This document shows positions 19,970-28,337 of a DNA stretch of 28,337 bases, piece after piece (the first letter of the stretch is position 1; each line of letters begins with the position of its first letter). A program made the translations under genes and the position numbers. This stretch comes from Chromera velia. Lineage: Eukaryota > Sar > Chromeraceae. The DNA is taken from positions 12,501 to 40,837 of the forward strand of contig JAHBMJ010000777.1 in assembly GCA_018398765.1 (NCBI GenBank), in the 5' to 3' direction. A model generated the notes under the pieces. That model did no database searches, had not been told where the DNA came from, and saw nothing but the letters and a program-made list of their open reading frames with translations.

Positions 19970-21580
19970 CCCTATCAAATTGAGACAAATAGGACAAGAA
20001 AATGGTTAAAAATTAACCATTTAGGTCTCAATTTTCATTTTTGGTACACCTCAGTTTCATGAAAAATGTTTATCATACAAGTCTCAAAACTAGTACGCCT
20101 AACTCAATTTTAATAGTTTAATATTATCACTAACTTTGAAGCTCTTAGAGAAAAGATTTTTCATACTTTTTACCATTTATCATTTTTGGTAATCAAAAAA
20201 AAAAGAATTGGTACATAATTTTTTCCTATACAAAAAAAATGGTGAATCTATTTTTTTTTTTGTATGAATTGGTAATCATTTTTTTTTTATGGGTTTACTT
20301 GTTTTTTAGGCTTCTAGTGAGTGGACAAATGTAGAAATAGTAAAAAAAGATACATGTCACTAGAAAAAAACAATATATCAAACGTATTTTTTGAGAAATT
20401 ATAAGTATATATATAAGTAATAATTGAAATAAATATACTTTGATTTATACGTATTGTATGACATTATCAATTAATCAATCAACAGTGTTATGTTGTACCT
20501 TTGAAGTATTCTTCTGCGGCCTTTTTGCGATTGTACAACCAACCGACAACTAAGTTTTCCAAAATTCAATGGGCATAATTCCTTCTCCCCCCCTAAAGAG
20601 AGAAACGGAGATTGACCTTCCTGTAGTGAGATTCAAATCCATAAAACTTTGCAGTGTTTAGGCTGCCCCACAATTGCATCCAGTAAGCAAAGTGACCATA
20701 GAAGTGCGTTTTGGGAACTGCGTGCTGGTATGTACGAACGAAGAAGCGCTGCCAGAGCAGAGTGAGCACATGAAGATTCACCCTCTCTTCTTATGTCAAA
20801 GGACTCAAAGCCATCTGAGAGATGGTTGAATGAAGTACATAACTGATTACAGGAAAGAGTTTCTCAGCGGGAAGAGTGGAAAAGATTGATGACTTCTCTT
20901 CAAATAGAAAATCAACGATGCGCGGCATTACGTGGCGGTGATCAGCACACCCCAGGAAGATAAGCAAGAGGAGGGAGGGGGAGAAAGGGGAATGAGAGCA
21001 GGGGGAATGAAGTTAATGTTTCTTTGCATGCATCCTTCTGTATAAAATCTGATGCCTTCTTACATCTTGGTTGCAATGCACCCATTTTTTTGTGAAGCTC
21101 CTCTTTCCTGCCCTTCTCTTTGTTTGTTTCGGCTTCTGCACTCGTTTTTTTGTTAAGTCTTTCTTCTCTTTAAAGAAGCTTCTACTAATTCAAAGTGCCC
21201 GGAAGCGCTTGACGCTTCTAGAACGCTTCAAACTCTTCTAGTTTAGACACAATAAAATTGAGACCTAAATGGTACGAAATGGTACTAAATGATATGAAAA
21301 ATCATACTTTTTAACTAAAAAAAAATATGTACCAATTCTTTTTTTTTCGATTACCAAAAATGGTAAATGGTAAAAAGTATGAAAAATCTTTTCTCTAAGA
21401 GCTTCAAAGTTAGTGATAACATTAAATTATTAAAATTGAGTTAGGCGTACTAGTTTTGAGACTTGTATGATAAATATTTTTTATGAAACTGAGGTGTACC
21501 AAAAATGAAAATTGAGACCTAAATGGTTAATTTTTAACCATTTTTTTGTCCCATTTGTCTCAATTTGATAGGCCCCTGGG
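19970..21580. mobile_element. 1.6-kb TIR DNA transposon nested in the left TIR of the outer element
   Basis: The left end CCCTATCAAATTGAGACAAA and the right end TTTGTCTCAATTTGATAG plus GCCCCTGGG (ending 21580) are flanked by TA on both sides (19968-19969, 21581-21582). The arms are about 260 bp and close to 95 percent identical by eye: 19970 to about 20230 and about 21318-21580. They share ATGGTTAAAAATTAACCATT, AGGTCTCAATTTTCATTTTT, CAAAACTAGTACGCCTAACT and AGAGAAAAGATTTTTCATAC. The right end has about 7 extra bases (CCCCTGG region) relative to the left. It carries a minus-strand transposase remnant at 20488-20955. The high arm identity suggests recent activity or gene conversion, but the coding part is broken. 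Confidence 0.85.
20488..20955 (-). pseudogene. transposase remnant of the nested element
   Basis: On the minus strand, one continuous frame reads FLGCADHRHVMPRIVDFLFE, then FPVISYVLHSTISQMALSPL, TAA, VNLHVLTLLWQRFFVRTYQH, then AVPKTHFYGHFAYWMQLWGS, LNTAKFYGFESHYRKV, TAG, a short piece, TGA, and ILENLVVGWLYNRKKAAEEY. The same blocks occur in the same order in the outer element's remnant, so this is real protein history and not chance. The KTHFYxH...LNTAKxYGFESxxxKV core resembles the K-x-H / IRRFG / FES-x-H part seen near the C-terminal end of several cut-and-paste transposase families; the superfamily is not settled. One each of TAA, TAG and TGA interrupts the frame, so it is dead. The N-terminal part is missing. 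Confidence 0.65.
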
Positions 21581-21981
21581 TAGGAACAAATTCTATAAAC
21601 ATTTAGAGTCACCTAAAAATTGGGAGTTACCAATTTTTAAATAGGAATTTTTTAGGACCGCCGAAAAAAAAAATTGGTAGTACAAAAAAAAAAAATGGGA
21701 CTCAACTTGAAACTTTTGTTTTATTTGTCATAGTGCACCGCTAACGCAATGCAAAACGGACAGTGAACAGCTCTACACAAGCTGCACGTACTAGTATAAA
21801 AAACAGAGCGAAAATTGAAATTGACCATGTTTACTATTGAAGCCTACCAGAATTCATAATCCCTCCATATGCTGGACAGTGGCTGCTGATCTTTGTTTAG
21901 ATCATGCCCCTCTCTCCCGAACATCTCCTACTTAGTGGTTCCTAGACGCCTCAAATGGAGATTATATTCCTTCTTCTTCTC

Positions 21982-22215
21982 TTATGATAGATTTTGGGGG
22001 GGGACAACATAGGTATACTGAAAAACGACCAAGGAATCATCTGGAAAAATTCCGATGTCTGCCTTTTTTCTGTGATCATCTGTGAGCTCTTTCAGCTCCA
22101 AAATCTTCACGGTGAACTTGACATCTGAAAACATCGTATGAGCGATGTTCAGCTCTCTCCCCACAGCGAATCTCTCCCGAAACTTGGTGGGGATGACAAA
22201 TTCATCCTTAATTGT
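21982..22215 (-). CDS. unrecognised exon inside the outer transposon
   Basis: On the minus strand, an acceptor-like GAAATAG is followed by 77 open codons to a TAA at 21984-21982. They read IKDEFVIPTKFRERFAVGRE, then LNIAHTMFSDVKFTVKILEL, KELTDDHRKKADIGIFPDDS and LVVFQYTYVVPPQNLS. Balanced composition, alternating hydrophobic strands and lack of low complexity make this one of the most protein-like stretches in the window. No family is recognised. It lies opposite in strand to the transposase remnant and within the element's ends. It may be a second transposon gene, a captured host exon, or part of the original host locus. Confidence 0.4.
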   Translation of the reverse strand, partial: TIKDEFVIPTKFRERFAVGRELNIAHTMFSDVKFTVKILELKELTDDHRKKADIGIFPDDSLVVFQYTYVVPPQNLS

Positions 22216-22482
22216 CTATTTCCTTTGACCTCTCCCTCTGTCGGCTTTGTACAACCATGGTTGCAGAGCGCTAGGGAGGAGGGGGGCGCTGACGAGAACT
22301 TTCACTTTTTAATTTCTTCTTTTTCTTTTGTTCTTTCCCTTGATCCGTTTCGTTCTCTCTTCCACCTTGAGGCTTACGGAGACTAGCAGCTGCCGACTGA
22401 ATTGAGGCTACCGCAACGGCGACAGACGACTCGGAGACCCCCCCTTCTTACTTCTGTTTGAAGGCTGTCTGCATATCTCTCA

Positions 22483-23030
22483 GGAGTAGGAGATCATTTG
22501 GATGGGAAAGGGGTCCAAGGAATTCTGAAAAATAATAGAAAGATTAAATTGGGGGCTGCAGATGTTAGACACGTTTTCCCTTACATGGTTGAGTTCATGG
22601 AAAAAAAGTGCCCGGACATTTTTATTGCAGAGAACCCTCTTGCTTGTTCTTTTTACTTGCATTCATGGATCTTTTCTATGTTGATAGGTTCAATCACAGA
22701 TGAGAAACTTGCAGAGCTGAAGATGGAGATAAAGACTTGGTAAGACTTTTTTTGCAAGTCTTATGGGTGGGCGGTCTCAAAGACTCACTTCTACTTGCAT
22801 TACATTTTCCCGGTGTGGATCCGCCGGTTTGGGAGGTTGAATACAGCGAAATGCTACGGCTTTGAATCATATCATAAGAAGGTTTGCAAACGTTTTATCT
22901 GACAGGGGGACGTTATTTATATGATCGTTTTATTCTGGAAGATCTGGTTTTTGCGTGGTTGTGCAAGAGAAAGAAAGCCATGCAAGCATATTTTGCCGAT
23001 GTATCACGCCGGGAGGGACTTCGAGCATGA
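22483..23030 (+). pseudogene. transposase remnant of the outer element
   Basis: After an acceptor-like ATCTCTCAG, the frame reads GVGDHLDGKGVQGILKNNRK, then KLGAADVRHVFPYMVEFMEK, FYLHSWIFSMLIGSITDEKL and MEIKTW, then a TAA (22741-22743), then DFFCKSYGWAVSKTHFYLHY, VWIRRFGRLNTAKCYGFESY and HKKVCKRF. At the T-run near 22893 the frame shifts by one and continues YLTGGRYLYDRFILEDLVFA, WLCKRKKAMQAYFADV to a TGA at 23028-23030. The TAA sits where the nested element's copy has Gln (LWQRFF). One nonsense change and one frameshift make it non-functional as it stands. Homology to the nested copy covers most of its length at perhaps 35-40 percent identity by eye. Confidence 0.65.
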
Positions 23031-23471
23031 ATAACACTATGAAACTATATAAAACTTATAGATTTATGAAGTTCTATACAGCCGCAACACTGTTCTATTA
23101 CAGCGTTCTTTCTTTCCACATATATTTTACTTTCTAGGAGAAGTTATAAAATTGGTAGTCAAAAAAAAAAAATTGGGTGTTGATTTTCTTAAAAATTGGT
23201 AGTTAGTCCTAGAAAAAAATTGGTAACTCCCAATTTTTAGGTGACTTTAAGTGTTTATAGAATTTGTTCCTAGTAAGGAATTAGAGTTTAATGACTGCGG
23301 CTAGAGACTAGTGAGCCCCTGTCTAGCCCGTACACAAAATTTTAGCTTCAAACTCCACGTACTTCTTTCACTAGACTAGGTACCAATTTTTTAAAATTGG
23401 GAGTTACTGGCGGTGAACTTATTGGTAGTACTACCAATTCGACGCCCAATTCAACTCCCAATTCATTAGGG

Positions 23472-24309
23472 TATGATCGATGACACAGTTTACCAACATT
23501 TTTAGCTGTAGGTCCTTATATAGTGATAGAAAGTTAAATACGGCGGTGCTTAAAACGCAGCTTTAAAGGCTTAAATAAAAATTAATAACAGAAGTTACTT
23601 ATTATAAACATAAACTAGGACTATAAATTCATTAAAACGCATATAAGCGATATCAATATCCAAGTCATTTTCTAGATCGATCATTTTTCATCTCATTCTA
23701 GTTCACGAGAAATTGACCACTGCAATGACCTCTAAAAATTAAGTATTTAAGAATATTTCAGCTAAAATCCTACTAAGCCTAATACTCTGTTAGATTTCTA
23801 TATAGCTAGCTATATTACTGAATTTCGTAAAATTCTATAGCTAAAATTCCATAAAATCCTATAAAATCCTAGCATAAAACCCTAGGTAAAATCCCATAAA
23901 ATGTACTATACAACGTTAGTTATACTTGTAGGGCAGTTAAAATTAAACTGTTAATTTTTTTAAAAAAAGTAATAAACACTGAATGGCTTCGAGTTTTGAA
24001 CACTTTTTAACACTTTTTAAAAAAGCAGTTAAACGTTAACATATAAATGGGTTTCTCACTTTTAAACGTGACTTTTTAAGGCGTCTACACTAGCGTCTAC
24101 ATAAAGTATAGAGGGTTCGATCAAACTGAGCCAAAGATGAAACACTGTTATTAAAAAGAAAAAGAATAGATGTTTGTAGATTTAATTGTGCAGTTCAATT
24201 ATATATCAAAGAAATGATACATTGCAATGCAGCCAGCCGCGACTCTGAGTAGAATGCTCGTAACATGCACAGCGACCTCACACAATCTACAAACAATTAA
24301 TCGAACCGT
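23472..24309. other. AT-rich gene-free interval
   Basis: No exon is seen. 23815-23915 carries repeated TAAAATYC/CTATAAAATCC words with CTAG, similar in style to 12040-12100. 24000-24020 has ACACTTTTTAA twice. The 3' end of the PH-like gene is at the right boundary. Confidence 0.5.
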
Positions 24310-25572
24310 TTATGTGCGTGGAGGTGATGATGAACGTAGTGAAGCTGCCGTGCGCACTAGGCCTGACGAGAACGTTGTAGACTGATTTGACTCTGCCGTA
24401 GTCTGCCGTCGGTAGCTGCTCGGCAATTCTCTTTGATGAGCGCCGTCATCATACGCTCCCCAAGACCAGTGCACAGGCATGAAGGGGGGAAACTGTGGTT
24501 GCAGTCTTCCTCCGGAAAGCCTGCCTCCCTTTTTGTCCTTTCCGTGCGCAAGAGCACTCTCGGGGCCCTTGCTGTGAGGCACCCCACCAGGCAGACCCAC
24601 AGCAGGCGCCAATCCTTCAACTGGGGCGAAGCAGAAAGCCACCGTGAGGGGAGGCAGTGCATGCGGAGCAGGGGAAGAATTCCGCAGCATGCTCCTTTCT
24701 TCTTCCCCTTTTCCCTCTTCGCCAAGCCCCGCCCCTGCCGTGGGGGGACCGCCACTCTCGGCAGGCAGGCTGACAGAGGCAGAGGCCCCTTCTTCCCCTT
24801 GAGGCGCTCCGTGAGTGGCAGCCTGGCCCTTCTTGGCTCGGTGCACGCCTGAGTCTTTCAGGCTGCTCGTATTTGACCCCCGCCTCCCTGCTGCGGCTGC
24901 GGCTGCTGCATGGATCGGATCCCCCCCCGGACCTCCTGCCTGACTCAGAAGACTTGTGTGGACTCTCGCTGCGTGCCCCCCGTCTGAGACTCTCCCCGCA
25001 TCCTCATGAGGACCCACAGAGTCTGCAGGAACAAAACCAATCCCAGAAGAACCCCGGAAGGGAGCCACCGAGTCATCTCCCGTCTGCCTGCCCAGACTTA
25101 ACGGAAACTGACCATCACCTTCCACACTTGCATGTGAGGCTCTCCGCATTCCATTCTGGTCCCCCCCATCTTCCCCCCCCGGATTGGCTGCCAGAGCGGT
25201 GACGGAAGGGAAGAAAGTCGTCGAGAGGAGGTGGGTGAGGACGAGACGGAGCCCCGCCACCCACAGAGAGGCAGTGCCCGCGTCGGGTGCTTGGAAGTCG
25301 AACGTGCGTTGTTTTGTGGGGTGGCACAGGTAGAAAAATCTGCACGTAAGACGAGACGTTCCACAAAAAATATGGGCATGCACAGGTCTGTCTGGCGAGG
25401 TCTCGACCGGTCTGTTCGCACTTCTTTTGAAAATCTCCAATGACACGGGAATCACGGGCACAAAAAAAGAGAGAGATGCGTTACTCGAAGAAACACAACA
25501 GCCTTGTCATGGCAAGTGTGGACAGTGGGGGACACACACACCAATGAGACAGGGCTCCATTTAGAACTCCTT

Positions 25573-25607
<35 letters not shown>

Positions 25608-26735
25608 GCATGCTTTCTTTCTTTCCTTCCTTTCCATCTGTCGTTCGTTCGTTCGTTCGTTCTTTCTTTCTTTCTTTTCCTTCCTTCCTTCCTTCCTTCC
25701 TTCTTTGTTTGTTTGTTTATTTGTGTCTGACCTATCGTCTTCCGACGTCGCTTCTTTCTGCTTCCCCCCCTTTTGTTCTATAGAATCCGACAGGCCACGC
25801 GACCGAACTTTGGGAGATTTTCCCAAGCAGACAAGTTCTGCAACACACTCCTCGACGTTCAATGGTGGCGTCTCTCTTTCTTCTCTCACAGGGGACGGCG
25901 GTGAGGCCTCCTGATCAGTCCCTTTCTTCCCCTTTTGCCATTTCTTCGGGGATTGGGGGTTGATCTGCTCCTTCTTGCTGGCGACAAGTGCAGCAGCCAG
26001 CTCCCGAAGCGACACCCCACTTCTTCTGCACCTCAACCACATGCACACATTTGTTCATTGATCCAGGTCGAGCCTCCTTCCTCCACTTGTATGGAGAGAG
26101 AGGACGGCAATCTCGGCCAGCCAGAGAGGAAGAACAGTTTTGGGACACAAGTCTACTTCAGCACGCGAGGATCGAAGGAAGGGAAATGGAGAGAGCGTAT
26201 GCGCGGCAGCAGAAGGAGAAGCGGGCAGGACCGACATCTCTGAGAGTGCGAAGAGTTTTGAAACGAAAACACTCACGGAGGGGAATTAAAACATCAAGTT
26301 AAGCGAGAAGAAGAAAAATGGAAAAGAAAAATCAGCGCGCATGCATGAGTCGATCTTACATTGCTGACTGACTTTTTCTTTTTTTCTCTGGTCCACTCCA
26401 AAAATGAAAAAAGTACTGCTCCACCCCCTTCCCTCTTTTCCTTCGTTGTGGACATCTCCGCTTCTCTTTTCCCCCCGCCGGCTTCTTCCTTTCCCCTTGC
26501 AACCTTGTTCCCTTTTGCCCGAGCGCTCCTTTCCTCTCCCGAATTGTACACGCCTTGCCGAGCTGCAGGCTTGGGCCTCGACCCACAGGCACAGCACCCA
26601 CTCGAGGAAGCTCCCTGCCCTCTGTCCTCCACCAACTTCAACACAACGGCCTCGCTCCTCTTCTTGCCAAAGTCCAACTTTTCTACACGGCTCCCGGCCT
26701 GCACAGAACAGAGAGACCACACACATACACAAACA

Positions 26736-26791
<56 letters not shown>

Positions 26792-28337
26792 CGAAAAGAA
26801 AGGTGGGGGGAGCGAGCGGATGATGACATGAAGTCATTGTCCTGTCAGAGGAAGAACCGCAGATGAAACGCTCTAATGTGTGTGAGAGAGAATTGCGGAT
26901 TTCATCAAGCCAACAGCCGAAGTGGCAATCCTCGGGGGCTACTACCCAGCGAGAAAGGAGGGACACAAAAGGCGTCTCTGCCAGTGCCACATCTGATCTA
27001 TCTGCATTGCCTTTTCCCCTGAAGACTGTTGGCATGACATGCAGAGACTTTCAATTCCCAACAATTAGATGGCACAAGTCAACCAAGCTAAACGCTTCGC
27101 TTTTCACACATATTTGTTCATACACTCAGGCTGACGTGAAGCTGCTGAATGATGGGGTCGGATTCCAAAGCAGAACTGGAGACGCCGACTGCATCCTCTT
27201 GGGGTTCCATCTGCGTGTTCATCCCGTCGGTTGTTGGAGTAAAGATGACAGGGGGGGGGGAGACCTGAAGCTCTGCAGGATGACCCATCACACCACCCTC
27301 GCCCTCGCCGTCCTGTACACCTTGTGTGACTGCTTCATCGACCAGAACGTCCTCGACGTGCACTGCGCCGAGAACGGGCGATGCACAATCGCCCACCTTC
27401 ACGCCCTCTGCGTCGATCTCAATTTGATCGACCTCCACTGGCCCATCTTTCTTTTCTTGAGGATGTCTGACACTGTGCAACAGCTCTGTGGTTTCTTTCA
27501 TCTCGTCCTTTCCAAATGATGCAATGGCCTCATCCATCTTCTTTTCCCTCTCCTTCTCATCCAGAGGCTTCGAGATGGGACTCGGGAAGGCGGGGAGGGG
27601 GGCGTCCTCAGGTTCGGGCACTGTGGAAGCAGGGGGAAGAGGAGGACTCGGAGCGTCTCTGGTTGCCATCTGTAAACGTGCAGCTGCCTCGCGAGCGGAT
27701 TCTGTCAAGGAAAGGTCCTCCAAAAGACCTCCAGGACTTATTTCTCTCTCCGCCTCCTCCTCCGTCTTTGCACACGAGGCTGCAGAGATGCGCTGGCCCC
27801 CTAAAGACTTTCCCCCCACTGAGGCAGTGGCCTGTGCAGGTGAGAGGACCGGAGAGAGATATTGATTTGTTGGAGTCTCAGTGGATGCTCCTTTCGGGCT
27901 ACGAAGCAAGTGGGCAGCTTCTGTAGATGCCCCGCGGGAGGGGGGGCGTGGAGCATCCACCCCTGTTTGTTTTGTTGAGGGAACTGCACTTTTCCCCGGT
28001 GCCGACTCTGGAGAGTTTTGCGACACCGGTTGAGGCGTTTGTTGGTCAGAGGTCGTGGGTTGTGCCACAGCTTCTGGAGGAGAGACGGTGAGCATTGTAG
28101 GTGGGAGTCCTGGTGGGGCTGTGTTGGCCGTCTCCGCTTTGGCTGTCTGTAAAGGAGCGGGGGCTGCTGTGAGACTGTTTCTCTCTCTTGCGATGGCTGC
28201 TTGCGCTCTGGGTGACTCGGGTCGTTTTGCCCTCTGAGGACTGCATCTCTTGGGGGGGGAGGCGGGAAGAGGGGAGTCGGTGGCTGGAGGCTTCATTCTC
28301 ATCAGGCACGCCGGAGGGGGGGGGGAATGAGAGACCA
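24310..28337 (-). CDS. multi-exon Pro/Ala/Ser-rich protein with C-terminal PH-like domain (5' partial)
   Basis: This minus-strand gene is open to the right edge. First visible exon: 28337 to about 27124 (donor GTATGA) or 27136 (GTCAGC), Pro/Ala/Ser-rich and then acidic, with KPLDEKEREKKMDEAIASFG. Second: 26698-26360 (acceptor TCTGTGCAG, donor GTAAGA), in phase 0 at both ends, with VEKLDFGKKRSEAVVLKLVE and GGAVLFSFLEWTREKKKK. A third around 26270-26055 is uncertain. A fourth is about 26025-25732 (LRELAAALVASKKEQINPQ; NVEECVAELVCLGKSP; donor GTCAGA). Last: about 25427 to a TAA at 24312-24310. The last exon starts with SRLTCRFFYLCHPTKQRTFD, FQAPDAGTASLWVAGLRLVL, matching the final strands and C-terminal helix (conserved Trp) of a PH domain that binds phosphoinositides or proteins. 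The rest is disordered, with a seven-Ala run (about 24894-24914) and Gly/Ser/Pro-rich sequence. Introns hold large microsatellites. Exon borders are approximate. Confidence 0.6.
25573..25715. repeat. compound tetranucleotide microsatellite
   Basis: (CTGT)n at 25573-25608, then (CTTT)n, (CGTT)n at about 25641-25662, (CTTT)n, (CCTT)n at about 25677-25702 and (GTTT)n. It lies in the intron before the last exon of the PH-like gene. Confidence 0.85.
26718..26791. repeat. (CA)n(GA)n microsatellite
   Basis: A CA run (26718-26769) passes directly into a GA run (26769-26791). On the minus strand it supplies a (TC)n(TG)n pyrimidine-rich stretch about 20 bases before the acceptor at 26699. Confidence 0.85.

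Larger units (their letters stand above)
19770..23471. mobile_element. 3.7-kb TIR DNA transposon (outer element), interrupted by a nested element
   Basis: The left end CCCTAATGAATTGGGAGTTG at 19770 and the right end, its exact reverse complement, at 23471 are each flanked by TA (19768-19769 and 23472-23473). The inverted repeats are long: the right arm spans about 23139-23471, and the left arm is 19770-19969 continued at 21583 to about 21700 after the nested element. They share GTACTACCAAT, GTAACTCCCAATTTT, TGAAAGAAGTACGTGGAGTT and GGGCTAGACAGGGGCTCACT with few changes. Inside are a plus-strand transposase remnant (22483-23030) and a minus-strand open exon (21982-22215). The TA target and CCC/GGG termini are shared with the nested element. 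Without the insertion the element would be about 2.1 kb. Confidence 0.85.

Noticed and set aside
26286-27035. Minus-strand open frame starting MPTVFRGKGNADRSDV
   Set aside because: Most of it crosses the (CA)n(GA)n tract and is intronic; only the overlapping other-frame exon 26698-26360 looks coding. The 27035-26900 part could still be a small exon, but no supporting splice sites were clear.

Overview
The window looks like nuclear DNA of a single-celled eukaryote. Coding exons are separated by GT-AG-type introns with CT-rich acceptors. There are long Ser/Glu/Arg low-complexity exons, many microsatellites, long AT-rich stretches without genes, decayed DNA transposons and a broken ankyrin-repeat gene. 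There are no operons or bacterial ribosome-binding sites. The style (an intron-rich alveolate-like genome with abundant ankyrin genes and transposons) makes a chromerid alga such as Chromera velia my best guess. That is an inference from style, not a database match.

Layout. 1-328: 3' end of a plus-strand coding region open to the left edge. 329-2299: gene-free. 2300-8361 (possibly from 8769), minus strand: a very large gene with one 4.6-kb exon. It encodes a roughly 1,600-residue Ser/Arg-rich protein with a ten-cysteine run near the N-terminus, a long Glu/Arg/Lys helix and a small-residue hydrophobic tail. 9079-9606: a foldback (MITE-like) element whose arms carry arrays of an RCAAAAGTT-type motif. 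9750-11581: an ankyrin-repeat pseudogene with several frameshifts and an in-frame stop. 11582-17616: mostly repeats and AT-rich DNA, with two or three weak degenerate coding stretches around 13.3-14.6 kb, a 26-bp minisatellite and a GT microsatellite flanked by 130-bp direct repeats. 17617-18390, plus strand: last exons of an RRM-type RNA-binding protein gene. 19770-23471: a 3.7-kb terminal-inverted-repeat transposon with a second, related 1.6-kb transposon (19970-21580) inserted cleanly inside its left inverted repeat, both flanked by TA. 24310-28337, minus strand: a multi-exon gene, open at the right edge, encoding a Pro/Ala/Ser-rich protein that ends with a PH-like domain.

The most interesting unit is the nested transposon pair. 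The two elements carry recognisably homologous transposase remnants in opposite orientations. The interrupted inverted repeat can be compared with its intact partner, which gives the insertion site to the base and a TA target duplication. The protein-coding genes show no sign of acting in one pathway. Exon boundaries are read by eye, so those outside the large exon should be taken as approximate.
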